DNA from: Thiomicrospira sp. WB1
GTDB taxonomy: Bacteria; Pseudomonadota; Gammaproteobacteria; Thiomicrospirales; Thiomicrospiraceae
Length of the DNA: 64,000 nt
Assembly (NCBI RefSeq): GCF_001507535.1
Contig: NZ_LQBN01000002.1
Span: 186,001-250,000, forward strand
Direction: 5' to 3'
Shown: positions 48,766-58,563 of the stretch, one piece after another
How the letters are laid out: each line of letters opens with the position of its first letter
How positions within the stretch are numbered: the first letter of the stretch is position 1
The notes under the pieces: generated by a model
Told to the model about the DNA's origin: nothing
Database searches by the model: none
The model's input: the letters and a program-made list of their open reading frames with translations, nothing else
Program-made: the position numbers and the translations under genes

Positions 48766-48850
48766 GTGTCTTTTTTCAGCCCTTTCTGCTTTTGCGTATG
48801 CAATGCAATAGTCGGAGGGCGGCGAATCAGGAACCATTCCACAGATTATT

Positions 48851-50311
48851 ATGCCTATGCAGCGATTCATTCAGCGCCTTATTCAAAAACTCTCTCCCAA
48901 ACGATTGGCCACGCCTTCTGCGGATACGACAAACAAACAGATTCTTTCCCGGGATCAGCACGGGGTGTCACGCGGCCAGATCGATAAACACGCGTTGGAT
49001 GTGCTCTATGGGTTGAAGCGGGCCGGTTACGAAGCGTATCTGGTGGGCGGCGGTGTGCGAGATCTGCTGCTGGGCTTGGAGCCCAAGGATTTTGATGTGG
49101 TGACCAACGCCGAACCGGAAGCAGTGAAAGCCGTCTTTAAAAACAAATGCCGCCTGATCGGGCGTCGTTTTCGCCTGGCCCATGTGCGTTTCGGACGCCA
49201 GATCATTGAAGTGGCCACGTTTCGCGGTGACAGCGAAGCGTCTCAGGTGTCGAGCAAACCCAAAGGCCGGGGGCGTCTGAACCACACTCGCGCTGTGGAC
49301 GATCAGGGTCGCCTTTTGCGTGACAACGTGTATGGCAACATGGACGAAGACGTCTGGCGCCGCGACTTTACCGTCAACAGTCTTTATTACAACATTCGTG
49401 ATTTCAGTGTGATTGACTATGCCGGCGGGCTGGATGACATCAAGGCAGGTGTGATTCGTCTGATCGGTGACCCGGAAACCCGTTACCGCGAAGATCCGGT
49501 GCGCATGATTCGTGCGGTGCGTTTCGCAGCGAAGCTGGGATTTGAAATTGAACCGAAAACACGCAAACCGATCACGGATTTGGCGCCATTGCTCAAGGAC
49601 GTGTCGCACGCGCGCATGTTTGAAGAGGTGCTCAAGCTGTTTCACAGTGGCGTGGCGGTTCAGGTATTTGAAAAATTACGCCAGTTCGGTCTGTTTGCCT
49701 ATCTGTTTCCCCAGACCGAACAGCTTTTGGCTCAGCAGGCCGAAGGGTTTCCGCGCATGCTGGTGATCGAAGCCCTCAAGAGCACGGATGCGCGTATTCG
49801 CAACCGCAAAGGGGTCAACCCGGCGTTTCTGTTTGCCGCCATGCTCTGGGAGCCGATGGTCGCGCGTCGTGAGCAACATCTGGCTGACGGGCTCAAACCG
49901 CAGGATGCGACCTTTGCCGCCGCCTCGGATGTGCTGGAGTGGCAGCGCCCGGCCACGGCCGTGCCGCGGCGTTTTATCGGGCAGATTAAAGACATCTGGA
50001 ACCTGCAATACCGCTTGCCTCGTTATCAGGGCGATCGCGCTCAGAAAATTGTCTCTCACCCGCGTTTTCGGGCAGCGTATGACTTTTTGGGCGTGCGAGT
50101 CGCCGCCGGTGCCACGGATTTGAAAGAGGTGTTTGACTGGTGGACGCACTACCAGACGTTAGATGGTGTGGAACAGGTGGCGTTTGCCAACCAGGTGAAA
50201 AAGCCCGGCCGCCGTCGACGTCGTCCCCGACGTAACCGCAACCCCTACCGAAAACGAGCCAATGCGGCGCCCAACCAGGACGCCCCACCGTCTGTCAATG
50301 AACGGGATTGA
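48851..50311 (+). CDS. pcnB: Poly(A) polymerase I
   Basis: Adds poly(A) tails to RNA 3' ends and so promotes decay, 486 residues (E. coli 465). The nucleotidyltransferase motif is [32 protein letters not shown], with [36 protein letters not shown] and the PcnB-type [11 protein letters not shown] region. The C-terminal tail is strongly basic ([20 protein letters not shown]), as in E. coli. It overlaps folK by 14 bases. Confidence 0.95.
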   Translation: MPMQRFIQRLIQKLSPKRLATPSADTTNKQILSRDQHGVSRGQIDKHALDVLYGLKRAGYEAYLVGGGVRDLLLGLEPKDFDVVTNAEPEAVKAVFKNKCRLIGRRFRLAHVRFGRQIIEVATFRGDSEASQVSSKPKGRGRLNHTRAVDDQGRLLRDNVYGNMDEDVWRRDFTVNSLYYNIRDFSVIDYAGGLDDIKAGVIRLIGDPETRYREDPVRMIRAVRFAAKLGFEIEPKTRKPITDLAPLLKDVSHARMFEEVLKLFHSGVAVQVFEKLRQFGLFAYLFPQTEQLLAQQAEGFPRMLVIEALKSTDARIRNRKGVNPAFLFAAMLWEPMVARREQHLADGLKPQDATFAAASDVLEWQRPATAVPRRFIGQIKDIWNLQYRLPRYQGDRAQKIVSHPRFRAAYDFLGVRVAAGATDLKEVFDWWTHYQTLDGVEQVAFANQVKKPGRRRRRPRRNRNPYRKRANAAPNQDAPPSVNERD

Positions 50312-50834
50312 GGCGCACACCGTTTACATCGGGTTGGGCAGCAATCTTGACCAGCCGCTGGTTCAAGTGCAGCATGCGCTGCACGCGCTTTCCGGCCTGA
50401 AAGACTCAGAGCTGGTTGCGCATTCACGATTGTACGCCTCGCGCCCGCAGGGGCCGCAGGATCAGCCCGATTATGTGAATGCGGTGGCCTGTCTGCGCAC
50501 TCAGCTGACATCGCAGGCTTTATTGAACGCATTGCAGTCATTGGAACAGGCGCAGGGCAAGGTCAAACAGCGTCATTGGGGAGAGCGCGTCATTGATCTG
50601 GACGTGTTGCTGTTCGACGATCAAGTGATGGATTCCGACAGCCTGACGCTTCCGCATCCCTGCATTGCGCAACGGGATTTTGTTCTGGTCCCTTTGCTGG
50701 AACTGGCCCCCGAGTTACGCTGCCCACGTACGGGTCAGGCCTATCACGAGGCGTTGGCGCGTTTGCCGGAGCATTTTCTGGACCCCTGTTCACCGCCACG
50801 CTCAGTCGACCCTTCATCAGGAGCTGTCTCATGA
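50298..50834 (+). CDS. folK: HPPK, 6-hydroxymethyl-dihydropterin diphosphokinase
   Basis: Transfers pyrophosphate from ATP to the pterin in folate synthesis, 178 residues. Motifs: [61 protein letters not shown] with the metal-binding Asp pair, and [21 protein letters not shown]. The ATG at 50298 lies inside the end of pcnB; it overlaps panB by four bases. The pcnB-folK-panB-panC order is as in E. coli. Confidence 0.95.
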   Translation: MNGIEAHTVYIGLGSNLDQPLVQVQHALHALSGLKDSELVAHSRLYASRPQGPQDQPDYVNAVACLRTQLTSQALLNALQSLEQAQGKVKQRHWGERVIDLDVLLFDDQVMDSDSLTLPHPCIAQRDFVLVPLLELAPELRCPRTGQAYHEALARLPEHFLDPCSPPRSVDPSSGAVS

Positions 50835-51604
50835 TCCGTTTGAAAGACCTGCACGAACGTAAAGCCTCGGGCGAAAAACTTGTCTGTCTGACTGCGTACG
50901 ATGCCACTCAGGCGCACTGGGCGGCCGAAAGTGGTGTGGACATTCTTCTGGTCGGTGACTCATTGGGCATGGTGGTTCAGGGGCATGACAGCACCCTGCC
51001 GGTGACCATGGATGAGATGGTGTACCACACAAAACTGGTTCAGCGCGGCAACGGACGAGCCTGGTGCATGGCCGATATGCCCTTTCTCAGCGACGCAAGC
51101 CTGGAAGACGGCGTGCGCAACGCAGGGCGTTTGCTCAAAGAAGGCGGGGCCAACATGGTCAAGCTGGAAGGGCGAAGCGATTTTCATCGACAACTGGTGC
51201 AAACCCTGAGTGAACGGGGCATGCCGGTGTGTGCCCACCTGGGGCTGTTGCCCCAGTCGGTGCAAAAACAGGGGTATCGCATGGTCGGCAAAGCGGCCTC
51301 CGAAGCCGATCAGCTGCTGATCGATGCCCGTCATTTTGAAGCGGCGGGGGCCGATATGCTGTTGCTGGAATGCGTGGCGCGTCCGGTCGCTCAGCGTATT
51401 GCCGGGACCTTGAGCATTCCCGTGATTGGGATTGGCTGTGGCCCCGACACGGACGCACAGGTGCTGGTCTGGCATGATGTCATGGGCACCACTGTGGGCG
51501 GGGCACCGTCGTTCAGTCACGATTTTCTGGCCGAAACCGGGACCGTTCAGGGAGCCTTGAAAGCCTATGTCGAGGCCGTTAAAACTGGACAGTTTCCCAA
51601 ATAG
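50831..51604 (+). CDS. panB: Ketopantoate hydroxymethyltransferase
   Basis: First committed enzyme of pantothenate synthesis (2-oxoisovalerate plus methylene-THF to ketopantoate), 257 residues (E. coli 264). Metal-site motif [27 protein letters not shown], then [22 protein letters not shown] and [21 protein letters not shown]. Coupled with folK (ATGA overlap). Confidence 0.97.
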   Translation: MIRLKDLHERKASGEKLVCLTAYDATQAHWAAESGVDILLVGDSLGMVVQGHDSTLPVTMDEMVYHTKLVQRGNGRAWCMADMPFLSDASLEDGVRNAGRLLKEGGANMVKLEGRSDFHRQLVQTLSERGMPVCAHLGLLPQSVQKQGYRMVGKAASEADQLLIDARHFEAAGADMLLLECVARPVAQRIAGTLSIPVIGIGCGPDTDAQVLVWHDVMGTTVGGAPSFSHDFLAETGTVQGALKAYVEAVKTGQFPK

Positions 51605-51616
51605 AGGAGAAGCGGT

Positions 51617-52516
51617 GTGCATACCATCTCTGAGGTGAGACCATTGCGCCAGTGCCTTGAGGCCTGGCAAAAACAGGGCCAGCGCATTGCGCTGGTGCCG
51701 ACCATGGGCAACCTGCACGCCGGTCATTTGAGTCTGATTGAGCAGGCACGTCAACACGCAGACAAAGTCGTGGCCACGGTTTTTGTTAACCCACTGCAAT
51801 TCGGCCCTAACGAAGATTTTGATCAATACCCACGTACCTTGAGCGAGGATCAGGCCCAGTGCCAAGCTCAGGGGGCGGATGTATTGTTTGCCCCGGCCGT
51901 CTCGGTCATGTACCCCGGATATCAGCCCGGTCAGCCCTATGACGCCACACGCGTACAGGCCGATGCGGCCCTGTCCTCACAGTTTGAGGGGGCGGATCGA
52001 CCAGGGCATTTTGATGGCGTGGTCACCGTGGTCAGCAAGTTGTTTCATCTGGTACAGCCGAATGTGGCGGTGTTTGGCCAGAAAGACCTTCAACAGTTTG
52101 TGATTCTGCAAAAAATGGTGCACGACCTGGCGTTTCCGATTGACTTGATTCGCGCGCCGATTGTACGTCAAAGCGATGGGCTGGCGCTGAGTTCCCGCAA
52201 CCAGTATCTGAGTGAGGCCGAACGCGCTCAGGCCCCTCTGATACGCCAAACCCTAACGTCGGTTGTCACGTCCTTGCAACAGACGCCACACAACCATGCA
52301 TCGATCTTGCAAACCGCCCAGGCACGGTTGCAGGTCCAGGGGTTTGTGGTGCATTATCTGGCCTGGGTTCGTTTGCCCGATTTGCAGACCGTGACCCAGT
52401 GGCATGCGAGCGATACCGCAGATGGCTCGGAATTTGCTGTGATGGTGGCGGCCACACTGGGACGCACTCGGTTGCTGGACAATGCCATTTTCCGTCTCGA
52501 CGGGCAGGTGTTTTAA
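51617..52516 (+). CDS. panC: Pantothenate synthetase
   Basis: ATP-dependent condensation of pantoate and beta-alanine, 299 residues (E. coli 283). The HIGH-type motif is VPTMGNLHAGHLSLIEQA; FVNPLQFGPNEDFDQYPR, VFGQKDLQQFVILQKMV and RQSDGLALSSRNQYLS are family blocks. The GTG at 51617 follows GAGGAG by seven bases. Its TAA stop overlaps the start of an iterated palindrome. panD, which supplies beta-alanine, is 1.7 kb away on the other strand. Confidence 0.96.
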   Translation: MHTISEVRPLRQCLEAWQKQGQRIALVPTMGNLHAGHLSLIEQARQHADKVVATVFVNPLQFGPNEDFDQYPRTLSEDQAQCQAQGADVLFAPAVSVMYPGYQPGQPYDATRVQADAALSSQFEGADRPGHFDGVVTVVSKLFHLVQPNVAVFGQKDLQQFVILQKMVHDLAFPIDLIRAPIVRQSDGLALSSRNQYLSEAERAQAPLIRQTLTSVVTSLQQTPHNHASILQTAQARLQVQGFVVHYLAWVRLPDLQTVTQWHASDTADGSEFAVMVAATLGRTRLLDNAIFRLDGQVF

Positions 52517-52527
52517 CCAGGCCTGGT
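52516..52527. repeat. Iterated palindrome ACCAGGCCTGGT, copy 10 (panC 3' end)
   Basis: Perfect 12-mer with GTTTTA on the left and CAAAAC on the right. The last A of the panC stop codon is the first base of the core. Confidence 0.85.
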
Positions 52528-52561
52528 CAAAACATAAACGGTTCAGACCCAAAAGGATGTC

Positions 52562-53329
52562 ATGAGTTTTTCCACATTTATCGGATTGTTCGCCGGTGTG
52601 GCCATCATTATTGCCGCCATGGCCATTGGCTCATCCATCTGGATTTTCGTTAATATTCCCGGCCTGATGATTGTCATCGGTGGCACGCTGGCCGCCACCA
52701 TGATCCGTTATTCATTTCATGAGGCGATGTTTGCGGTCAAAATGTCGTTTCAAGTGGTGCTGCCGAGCCCGGACATTAAAGATAAAAACGAATTACTGGA
52801 CTTGACCGAGGACCTGCTTCGCACCTCGCGCATGAAGGGAATGCTGGCTTTGGAAGACATGGAGGTCCCGCATGAATTCTATCAGCGCGGCGTGCGCATG
52901 ATGGTGGACGGGTATTCCAAGGAGTTGGTACTGCAGAATCTGCGAGAGGAAAATCAACTCTTCAGTGAGCGCGCGGAAACCAGTGCCGGGGTGTTTGGCT
53001 CCATCGGGGCCGCTGCGCCGGCCTTTGGGATGATCGGGACCTTGGTGGGCCTGATTCAGATGCTGTCGGACCTGTCTGACCCCTCCACCATCGGTCCGGC
53101 GATGGCGGTGGCCATGCTGACCACACTGTACGGCGCCATGATTGCCAACCTGTTTGCCTTGCCCATGGCAGATAAAATCACCGTTTGGGGCGAAGAGGAG
53201 TCATTGCGCCAACAGATGATCATGGAAGGGTTGACGGCGATTATGGACGGGCAGAACCCCAATATCATGCGCGATCTGCTGGCGCCTTTCCTGGAGCCAG
53301 GACAGAAGGCGAAACCGGACGATGTCTAA
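52562..53329 (+). CDS. pomA: Flagellar motor stator protein, PomA/MotA family
   Basis: 255-residue inner-membrane channel subunit of the flagellar stator. Segments: FIGLFAGVAIIIAAMAIG, IWIFVNIPGLMIVIGGTLAATMI, then after a cytoplasmic loop the pair AGVFGSIGAAAPAFGMIGTLVGLIQML and IGPAMAVAMLTTLYGAMIANLFALPMA. The short form without a long N-terminal loop and the sequence resemble sodium-type PomA more than E. coli MotA; the coupling ion is an inference. It overlaps pomB by eight bases. No other flagellar gene is in the window. Confidence 0.9.
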   Translation: MSFSTFIGLFAGVAIIIAAMAIGSSIWIFVNIPGLMIVIGGTLAATMIRYSFHEAMFAVKMSFQVVLPSPDIKDKNELLDLTEDLLRTSRMKGMLALEDMEVPHEFYQRGVRMMVDGYSKELVLQNLREENQLFSERAETSAGVFGSIGAAAPAFGMIGTLVGLIQMLSDLSDPSTIGPAMAVAMLTTLYGAMIANLFALPMADKITVWGEEESLRQQMIMEGLTAIMDGQNPNIMRDLLAPFLEPGQKAKPDDV

Positions 53330-54173
53330 GAAGTGCGACAAATCACAAAGCTGGTTGGCGACGTTTGCGGACCTGATGTCGCTGCTGATGGCCATTTTTG
53401 TTCTGTTGTTTTCCATGTCGACGCTCGACGCCGACAAGTACGAAGCCATCGTCAAGTCCCTGACCAAGACATTGGGCCACGGACGGGATCTGACGCAAAC
53501 CCAGGTGGAGTATTTCAAAAAGATCAAAGAAGAGCAGGAATCCAATCTTGAGAAGATGGGTGAAACCACGCTGGATCAGCTCAAACCCCTGTATGAAAGC
53601 CTGATTGAAACCTATTCGGTCAATAACGAAACCGCGCAGGAAAACAACATTGATGTGACCATTGAGCCGGAGGAGAAACAGATCAAAATTTCGTTTCCGG
53701 AACGTATTTCGTTTCCGTCCGGTCGGGCGACTTTAAAGCCCGCATTTGTGGTGGAGCTGCGCAAGCTGCGCGCGCACATCGGTGAGAAGGATCAGGTCAA
53801 GGCGGTGGGGCATTCAGACAAACGCCCGGTGACGGGCGGACGCTTCCGCTCCAACTGGGAGTTGTCCAGCGCTCGGGCCGCGGCGGTGATTGAGCAATTG
53901 ATCGACGACCAGGTGGCTCGAGCAGAACAATGCGAGGTCGTGGGTGTGGGGCCTACGGAACCATTGGTGGATGAAGACACCCCTCAGGCCTACACCAAAA
54001 ACCGGCGGGTGGAAATTATCATCAGACCGGCCCGTAAGATTTCACTGGAAGAGCAGGTGTTGGGGGTGCGTCCCGGCGAAATGGACGAGCCCCCATCTGC
54101 ATTCGAGCAGGCTGCGGAAGCGTTCGCGCCGGGCGAATCCGACGATGCGCAAACGGCAACGCCTGCAGAATAA
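53322..54173 (+). CDS. pomB: Flagellar motor stator protein, PomB/MotB family
   Basis: 283-residue stator subunit with one membrane helix and a periplasmic OmpA-like peptidoglycan anchor. The ion-binding Asp is in WLATFADLMSLLMAIFVLLFSMS, near residue 16. The OmpA domain shows SFPSGRATLKPAFVVELRKL, VKAVGHSDKRPVTGGRFRSNWELSSARAAAVIEQL and KNRRVEIIIRP. An acidic Ala-rich tail ends the protein. Confidence 0.92.
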   Translation: MSKKCDKSQSWLATFADLMSLLMAIFVLLFSMSTLDADKYEAIVKSLTKTLGHGRDLTQTQVEYFKKIKEEQESNLEKMGETTLDQLKPLYESLIETYSVNNETAQENNIDVTIEPEEKQIKISFPERISFPSGRATLKPAFVVELRKLRAHIGEKDQVKAVGHSDKRPVTGGRFRSNWELSSARAAAVIEQLIDDQVARAEQCEVVGVGPTEPLVDEDTPQAYTKNRRVEIIIRPARKISLEEQVLGVRPGEMDEPPSAFEQAAEAFAPGESDDAQTATPAE

Positions 54174-54236
54174 CGAACGGATGGGTAAGGCGGTGAGTCA
54201 GACGGCCTGAATGGGGGGATGAATTGGCAAAACCGA

Positions 54237-54270
54237 CCTGATGTTTAACCAGGCCTGGTTAAACATCAGG
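54237..54270. repeat. Iterated palindrome, copy 11, extended to a perfect 34-bp palindrome
   Basis: Half-site CCTGATGTTTAACCAGG followed by its exact reverse complement, with the 12-bp core at 54248-54259. It lies between convergent pomB and panD and includes the panD stop codon (TGA at 54268-54266). The longest palindrome of the set. Confidence 0.95.
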
Positions 54271-54658
54271 CGGAGGCCGCCGACATTTGCTTGGGAATGG
54301 TATTGCGGGTGTGGGTGATCTGGTTGTGTTCGTCGAAATACACCATCACCGGCTTGAACTGCTCCGCTTGCGCCTCGTCCATGCTCGCGTAGGTGGCGAT
54401 AATCAGCAGATCGCCCGGATTGGCTTTGTGTGCCGCGGCACCATTGACCGAAATCATGCCCGAGGCTTCGTCCGCACGGATGGCGTAGGTGGTGAAACGC
54501 TCACCGTTGGCAATGTTATAAATTTGAATCTGCTCGTATTCACGAATACCGGCCACATCCATCAGGTTGCCATCAATGGCGCAGGAGCCTTCGTAGTCCA
54601 GCTCCGCGTGGGTGGTGGTGACACGATGCAGTTTAGATTTCAGCATTGTAATGTGCAT
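54266..54658 (-). CDS. panD: Aspartate 1-decarboxylase
   Basis: Makes beta-alanine for pantothenate by a pyruvoyl-dependent decarboxylation, 130 residues. The self-cleavage site is the Gly-Ser of [10 protein letters not shown] (Ser 25), and the start [16 protein letters not shown] and [20 protein letters not shown] are typical. GAGGTC precedes the ATG at 54658. It is downstream of ppc on the same strand and faces the panBC-pomAB group. Confidence 0.95.
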   Translation of the reverse strand: MHITMLKSKLHRVTTTHAELDYEGSCAIDGNLMDVAGIREYEQIQIYNIANGERFTTYAIRADEASGMISVNGAAAHKANPGDLLIIATYASMDEAQAEQFKPVMVYFDEHNQITHTRNTIPKQMSAASA

Positions 54659-54749
54659 GCTTGACCTCATCCCTTTTGGGGGTTGCAAAGCTTCGGTTGC
54701 CACGCGGGTAGTCGTGACAATCCGTGGTTCGATGATGGTTCGAAAATGC

Positions 54750-57539
54750 CTAGCCGGTGTTGCGCATCCCCGCCGCAATGGCGTTGATGCTATTAAGCAA
54801 TGGCGTTAACCATTTTTCCCGCTCTTCTTCCGGCAGCGACTCATTTTTGTAACGCTTGAGCACGGCGACCTGGATGTTGTTCAACGGTTCCAGATAGGGC
54901 GTGCGTCGTTTCAATGACAGGGACACGGTCGGCGTGTCTGCCATCAGGTAGTCGTTGCCGCTGATGTCGAGACAGGTGTCCACCGCCCGAACATGTTCGC
55001 TCGCAATCATCTCATAGATTTTATCAGCCGTCTCCGGGTCTTGTCCCAGTTTTGAATAGTCCTTGCCGATGACCAGATCGGTTTTGAACAGTGACATCTG
55101 GATGTTGCTCAGCAGGCCTCGGAAGAACGGCCATTTTTCATACATTTCCAAGAGCTTCTCATCGCCATCGGACTGAATCCAGGTCTGTAGAGCCGCTCCG
55201 GTGCCATACCAGGCCGGGAAGGTCAGGCGCGCCTGCGCCCAGCCAAAGATCCATGGAATGGCACGGATGGAGGCTTTGGACAGGTTGTTTTTCTTGCGGT
55301 GCGACGGACGCGAACCGATGTTGAGCAAGCCGATTTCGTTGACCGGGGTGGCTTCGTAGAAAAACTTGAAGAAGCCTTCGGTGTGATCGGTCAGTTCGCG
55401 GAAAGCGTTTTCCCCTTCTTTGGCCAGGGTCTGCATGACTTCCAGGTGCGCCGGGTCGTCCTTCTGATTCGGACGGACCAGACACTGACTGGCTTTCATC
55501 AGACCGGTGACCCCCATGGATAATTCATAGGTCGCGGTTTCGGCATTGGAGTATTTGAACGACAACACCTCACCCTGTTCGGTGAATTTGATCTGACCCC
55601 GCACGGTGCCGGTCGGTTGAGACAGGATCGCGCTGTGGGTTGGCCCGCCCCCACGACCGATGGTGCCGCCACGTCCGTGGAAGAGGCGACAGTCGACGCC
55701 GTAATCGTCGGCCAGGGCCATGATTTGCTGCTGGGCCTGATAGAGTGTCCAGGCGGAAGACAGGTTGCCGCCGTCCTTGGCCGAATCGGAGTAACCCAGC
55801 ATGATTTCCTGCTGGTTGCCGGAGGCTTTGAGCAAAGCATGATAAGTCGGGTTGTCGAACAGCGCTGAGGTAACCGGGACAATGTGCTCCAGGTCCTGAA
55901 TGGTTTCAAACAGCGGCGCCACATGGATTTTGCAGTAGGGTTCGCCGGCGTTGTAGCCAGCCAGTCCCGCCTGATGGGCCAGGAATAGCACTTCCATCAC
56001 ATGACTGGCTTCATGAGTCATGGAGATGACGTAGTTATTGAAGGCCTTTTCACTGATTTCATCGCGCATGCGGCGCATAACATGGAAGACTTCCAGCACT
56101 TCACGGGTCATGTCTTCCAGATCCAAGTGCTGGGTGTCGATGACCGTGGGCGAGGAAATCTGCTGGGCCAGAACGTCCAGACGCTCGGCCTCGGACAAGG
56201 CGGCGTAATCGATGCCCAAATGATTGAGCAGATCTATGACGGCACTGGTGTGCACCGTTGACTCCTGACGGATATCGAGGCGCATCAGATAGAAGCCGAA
56301 GGTTTGAACCAGTCGGATCAGATCTTTGAGCTCGGCGTCCGCGACTTCCTGATCGCCATGGCTGCAAAGCGATTCGTGGATCAGTTCCAGATCCGCCAGA
56401 AATTCGTTTTCGTTTTTGTAGGCAAAACGTGGCGGGTCAATGATTTCTTCATTGAGCTGGGCTTCGACGTAATTCAGGTTCTCCTGGAGACGGCCGTGAA
56501 TCAGGTAAAGAAAACGACGGTAGGGTTCGTCTTTGAAGCGGTCGGCACGTTTGTGAAACACCTGTTCCTGCAGGTCGGCATCAATGATGGTGGCGCGGTT
56601 GATCACTTCCTGCTTAATGTCCGTGATGTAGCGTGATTGCGTCAGTTGGGCACTCAGTTGATGTACCCGACGCTGGTATTCGTACAGAGCCGCCCGGCTT
56701 TGCATGTAAAGTGCGTTAACGGTGGTCTGATGCGTCACATAAGGGTTGCCGTCACGATCCCCGCCGATCCAGGAGCCGAACGTGAGAAAGTTTGGGGTTT
56801 CCAGATTGGCTTCGGGATAGTGGCGGGCCAGGGCACGTTCCATAAAGCGGTAAACGGTAGGAACGGCTTTAAACAGCGATTGACGGAAATAATAAATCCC
56901 GTTTCGGATTTCGTCTTCCACGGTGGGCTTCATGCGGCGCACTTCGTCGGTTTTCCACAGTACCTGAATCTGGTAGCGTAGGCGACGAATCACTTCTTCC
57001 TGAGTGTAAGGGTTTTTATAGGCTTCGGCTTCATTCAGCTCGCCCAACGTCAGGAAGATGCGACGCAGGTTTTCCATGACCGCCCGACGCTTGGATTCGG
57101 TCGGGTGAGCGGTAAACACCGGTACATAATTCAGTTGGCCGATCAGGGTTTTGACTTCTTCGGCGCTCAGTCCCTGTTCCTTGAATTCACTGATGGTATT
57201 GAGCACGGAACCGGTCCACAGAGGCCCATCGGATTTTAGCTGGCTCTGGCGCTGGTGAAACTGGTGCTCTTCTTCCGCCAGGTTGACCAGACTGAAGTAA
57301 AGGTTGAACGCACGGATGATCAGGATCAGTTCCTGCGGCGTCTGCGCTTCGATGAAATCCTTGAGTTCCTGACGAAGCGCCGGGTCGTCCTGTTCATGCA
57401 GTTTGATGTAGCCCTTGCGCAGTTTTTCAATGGCGTCGAGGGTGTCTTTTCCGACCTGGGTTTCAATGACTTCTCCCAGCAACGAGCCAAGCAATTTGAC
57501 GCGTGACCGGAGTTGTTTGTCACTCAGTTCTTTAGCCAT
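54750..57539 (-). CDS. ppc: Phosphoenolpyruvate carboxylase
   Basis: Anaplerotic enzyme that makes oxaloacetate from PEP and bicarbonate, 929 residues (E. coli 883). The catalytic His is in [33 protein letters not shown] and the [19 protein letters not shown] glycine loop bind PEP and bicarbonate; the C terminus ends [10 protein letters not shown]-like ([11 protein letters not shown]). The ATG at 57539 is taken over the upstream frame start at 57551. Confidence 0.97.
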   Translation of the reverse strand: MAKELSDKQLRSRVKLLGSLLGEVIETQVGKDTLDAIEKLRKGYIKLHEQDDPALRQELKDFIEAQTPQELILIIRAFNLYFSLVNLAEEEHQFHQRQSQLKSDGPLWTGSVLNTISEFKEQGLSAEEVKTLIGQLNYVPVFTAHPTESKRRAVMENLRRIFLTLGELNEAEAYKNPYTQEEVIRRLRYQIQVLWKTDEVRRMKPTVEDEIRNGIYYFRQSLFKAVPTVYRFMERALARHYPEANLETPNFLTFGSWIGGDRDGNPYVTHQTTVNALYMQSRAALYEYQRRVHQLSAQLTQSRYITDIKQEVINRATIIDADLQEQVFHKRADRFKDEPYRRFLYLIHGRLQENLNYVEAQLNEEIIDPPRFAYKNENEFLADLELIHESLCSHGDQEVADAELKDLIRLVQTFGFYLMRLDIRQESTVHTSAVIDLLNHLGIDYAALSEAERLDVLAQQISSPTVIDTQHLDLEDMTREVLEVFHVMRRMRDEISEKAFNNYVISMTHEASHVMEVLFLAHQAGLAGYNAGEPYCKIHVAPLFETIQDLEHIVPVTSALFDNPTYHALLKASGNQQEIMLGYSDSAKDGGNLSSAWTLYQAQQQIMALADDYGVDCRLFHGRGGTIGRGGGPTHSAILSQPTGTVRGQIKFTEQGEVLSFKYSNAETATYELSMGVTGLMKASQCLVRPNQKDDPAHLEVMQTLAKEGENAFRELTDHTEGFFKFFYEATPVNEIGLLNIGSRPSHRKKNNLSKASIRAIPWIFGWAQARLTFPAWYGTGAALQTWIQSDGDEKLLEMYEKWPFFRGLLSNIQMSLFKTDLVIGKDYSKLGQDPETADKIYEMIASEHVRAVDTCLDISGNDYLMADTPTVSLSLKRRTPYLEPLNNIQVAVLKRYKNESLPEEEREKWLTPLLNSINAIAAGMRNTG

Positions 57540-57624
57540 AAAGTGTCTCAATCATCCGTTCGTTGAAAATTTTGGCGGCATTATATCATGAGTCCGCTGT
57601 ACGGGATCAAAAACCGTTTTTGGC

Positions 57625-58563
57625 TTAATAATCCCGCGGGCGTTTTAGGTTCCAGCGGTTGTGTGTCCAGAGATATTGGGCTGGATTGCGTTTGACTTCG
57701 GCTTCATAAAGCCGGTGCAGTCGGATCAGATCAGCCTGCGGATCGTCGCTTGGAAAGTCGGTTAAAGCAGGCTGGATAAAGCAATGATAGTCATGGCCCC
57801 GGCGCTCGGTAAACACTGGAAGGACCCGGGCGTTGCCAAGTTTGGCCAGTTTTGACAGCCCTGGGTGGCTCATGGCATCGTGACCGAAAAAGGGGGCAAT
57901 GATGCGACCGCGACTTCGGTAGCGCTGGTCCGGCAGTATCATAACGGTTCCGCCTTGACGTAACACTTTGATAATGGCGCGTGTATTGGTGTTGGGTAAC
58001 GGCGTGACAGGGTGAGAAAAGCCGGGCTGATCCGAAACATAAGTGGTTCGGCTTTTTGTGATCAAGTATTCCATGAGCGCGTTATCATGCGGCCGATAAA
58101 TGAAATGCAAAGGGCGAAGTTGGCTGAGCATCAGGCCTGTGACTTCGATGGTGGTGAAATGAGGCACCACGAGTAAGGTGCCTTGCGTGCGATTGGTATC
58201 AAGGTGTTCTTGACCGTGAAACTGGAAGTGATGCATTTCATGTTGTGGGTGCGATTGAGGGTGGTGACGGTGGATCCCCCATAAATTGGTGGCTGTTTCC
58301 GCCAGGCCGGTGCCGAGCGAACGAAAGTGCTGGCGGCTGAGTTGAGTGCGTTGCGCGGGCGTCCAGTCGGGAAAGGCCAAAGCGATATTGGCCTGGGCGA
58401 GTTTGCGCCGTCCGGGTGCCAGCCAGTACAGAATCCCTCCGAGAAAGTGTCCGGTAGCCAAGCGGGCGTGGTAGGGCAGCCAGCTGAGCAGTTTGAGAAA
58501 ACCAACCCCCAGCCAGATGCCCCAGTACTTAGGGTGAACAAATTGGCTGGGCAGGTCACGCAT
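57625..58563 (-). CDS. LpxL/HtrB-family lysophospholipid acyltransferase
   Basis: 312-residue inner-membrane acyltransferase of the lipid A late-acylation family, which adds a secondary acyl chain to Kdo2-lipid IVA. The HX4E catalytic motif is [10 protein letters not shown]; an N-terminal hydrophobic helix ([29 protein letters not shown]), the YRPHDN block and a MILPDQ substrate box are present. Its ATG overlaps the msbA stop by eight bases, so it is co-translated with the flippase. Whether it is LpxL, LpxM or LpxP cannot be told. Confidence 0.87.
   Translation of the reverse strand: MRDLPSQFVHPKYWGIWLGVGFLKLLSWLPYHARLATGHFLGGILYWLAPGRRKLAQANIALAFPDWTPAQRTQLSRQHFRSLGTGLAETATNLWGIHRHHPQSHPQHEMHHFQFHGQEHLDTNRTQGTLLVVPHFTTIEVTGLMLSQLRPLHFIYRPHDNALMEYLITKSRTTYVSDQPGFSHPVTPLPNTNTRAIIKVLRQGGTVMILPDQRYRSRGRIIAPFFGHDAMSHPGLSKLAKLGNARVLPVFTERRGHDYHCFIQPALTDFPSDDPQADLIRLHRLYEAEVKRNPAQYLWTHNRWNLKRPRDY

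Noticed and set aside
48643-48870. 76-codon N-terminal extension of trpS
   Set aside because: It overlaps the pcnB promoter, lacks similarity to TrpRS and the ATG at 48642 gives the exact family start.
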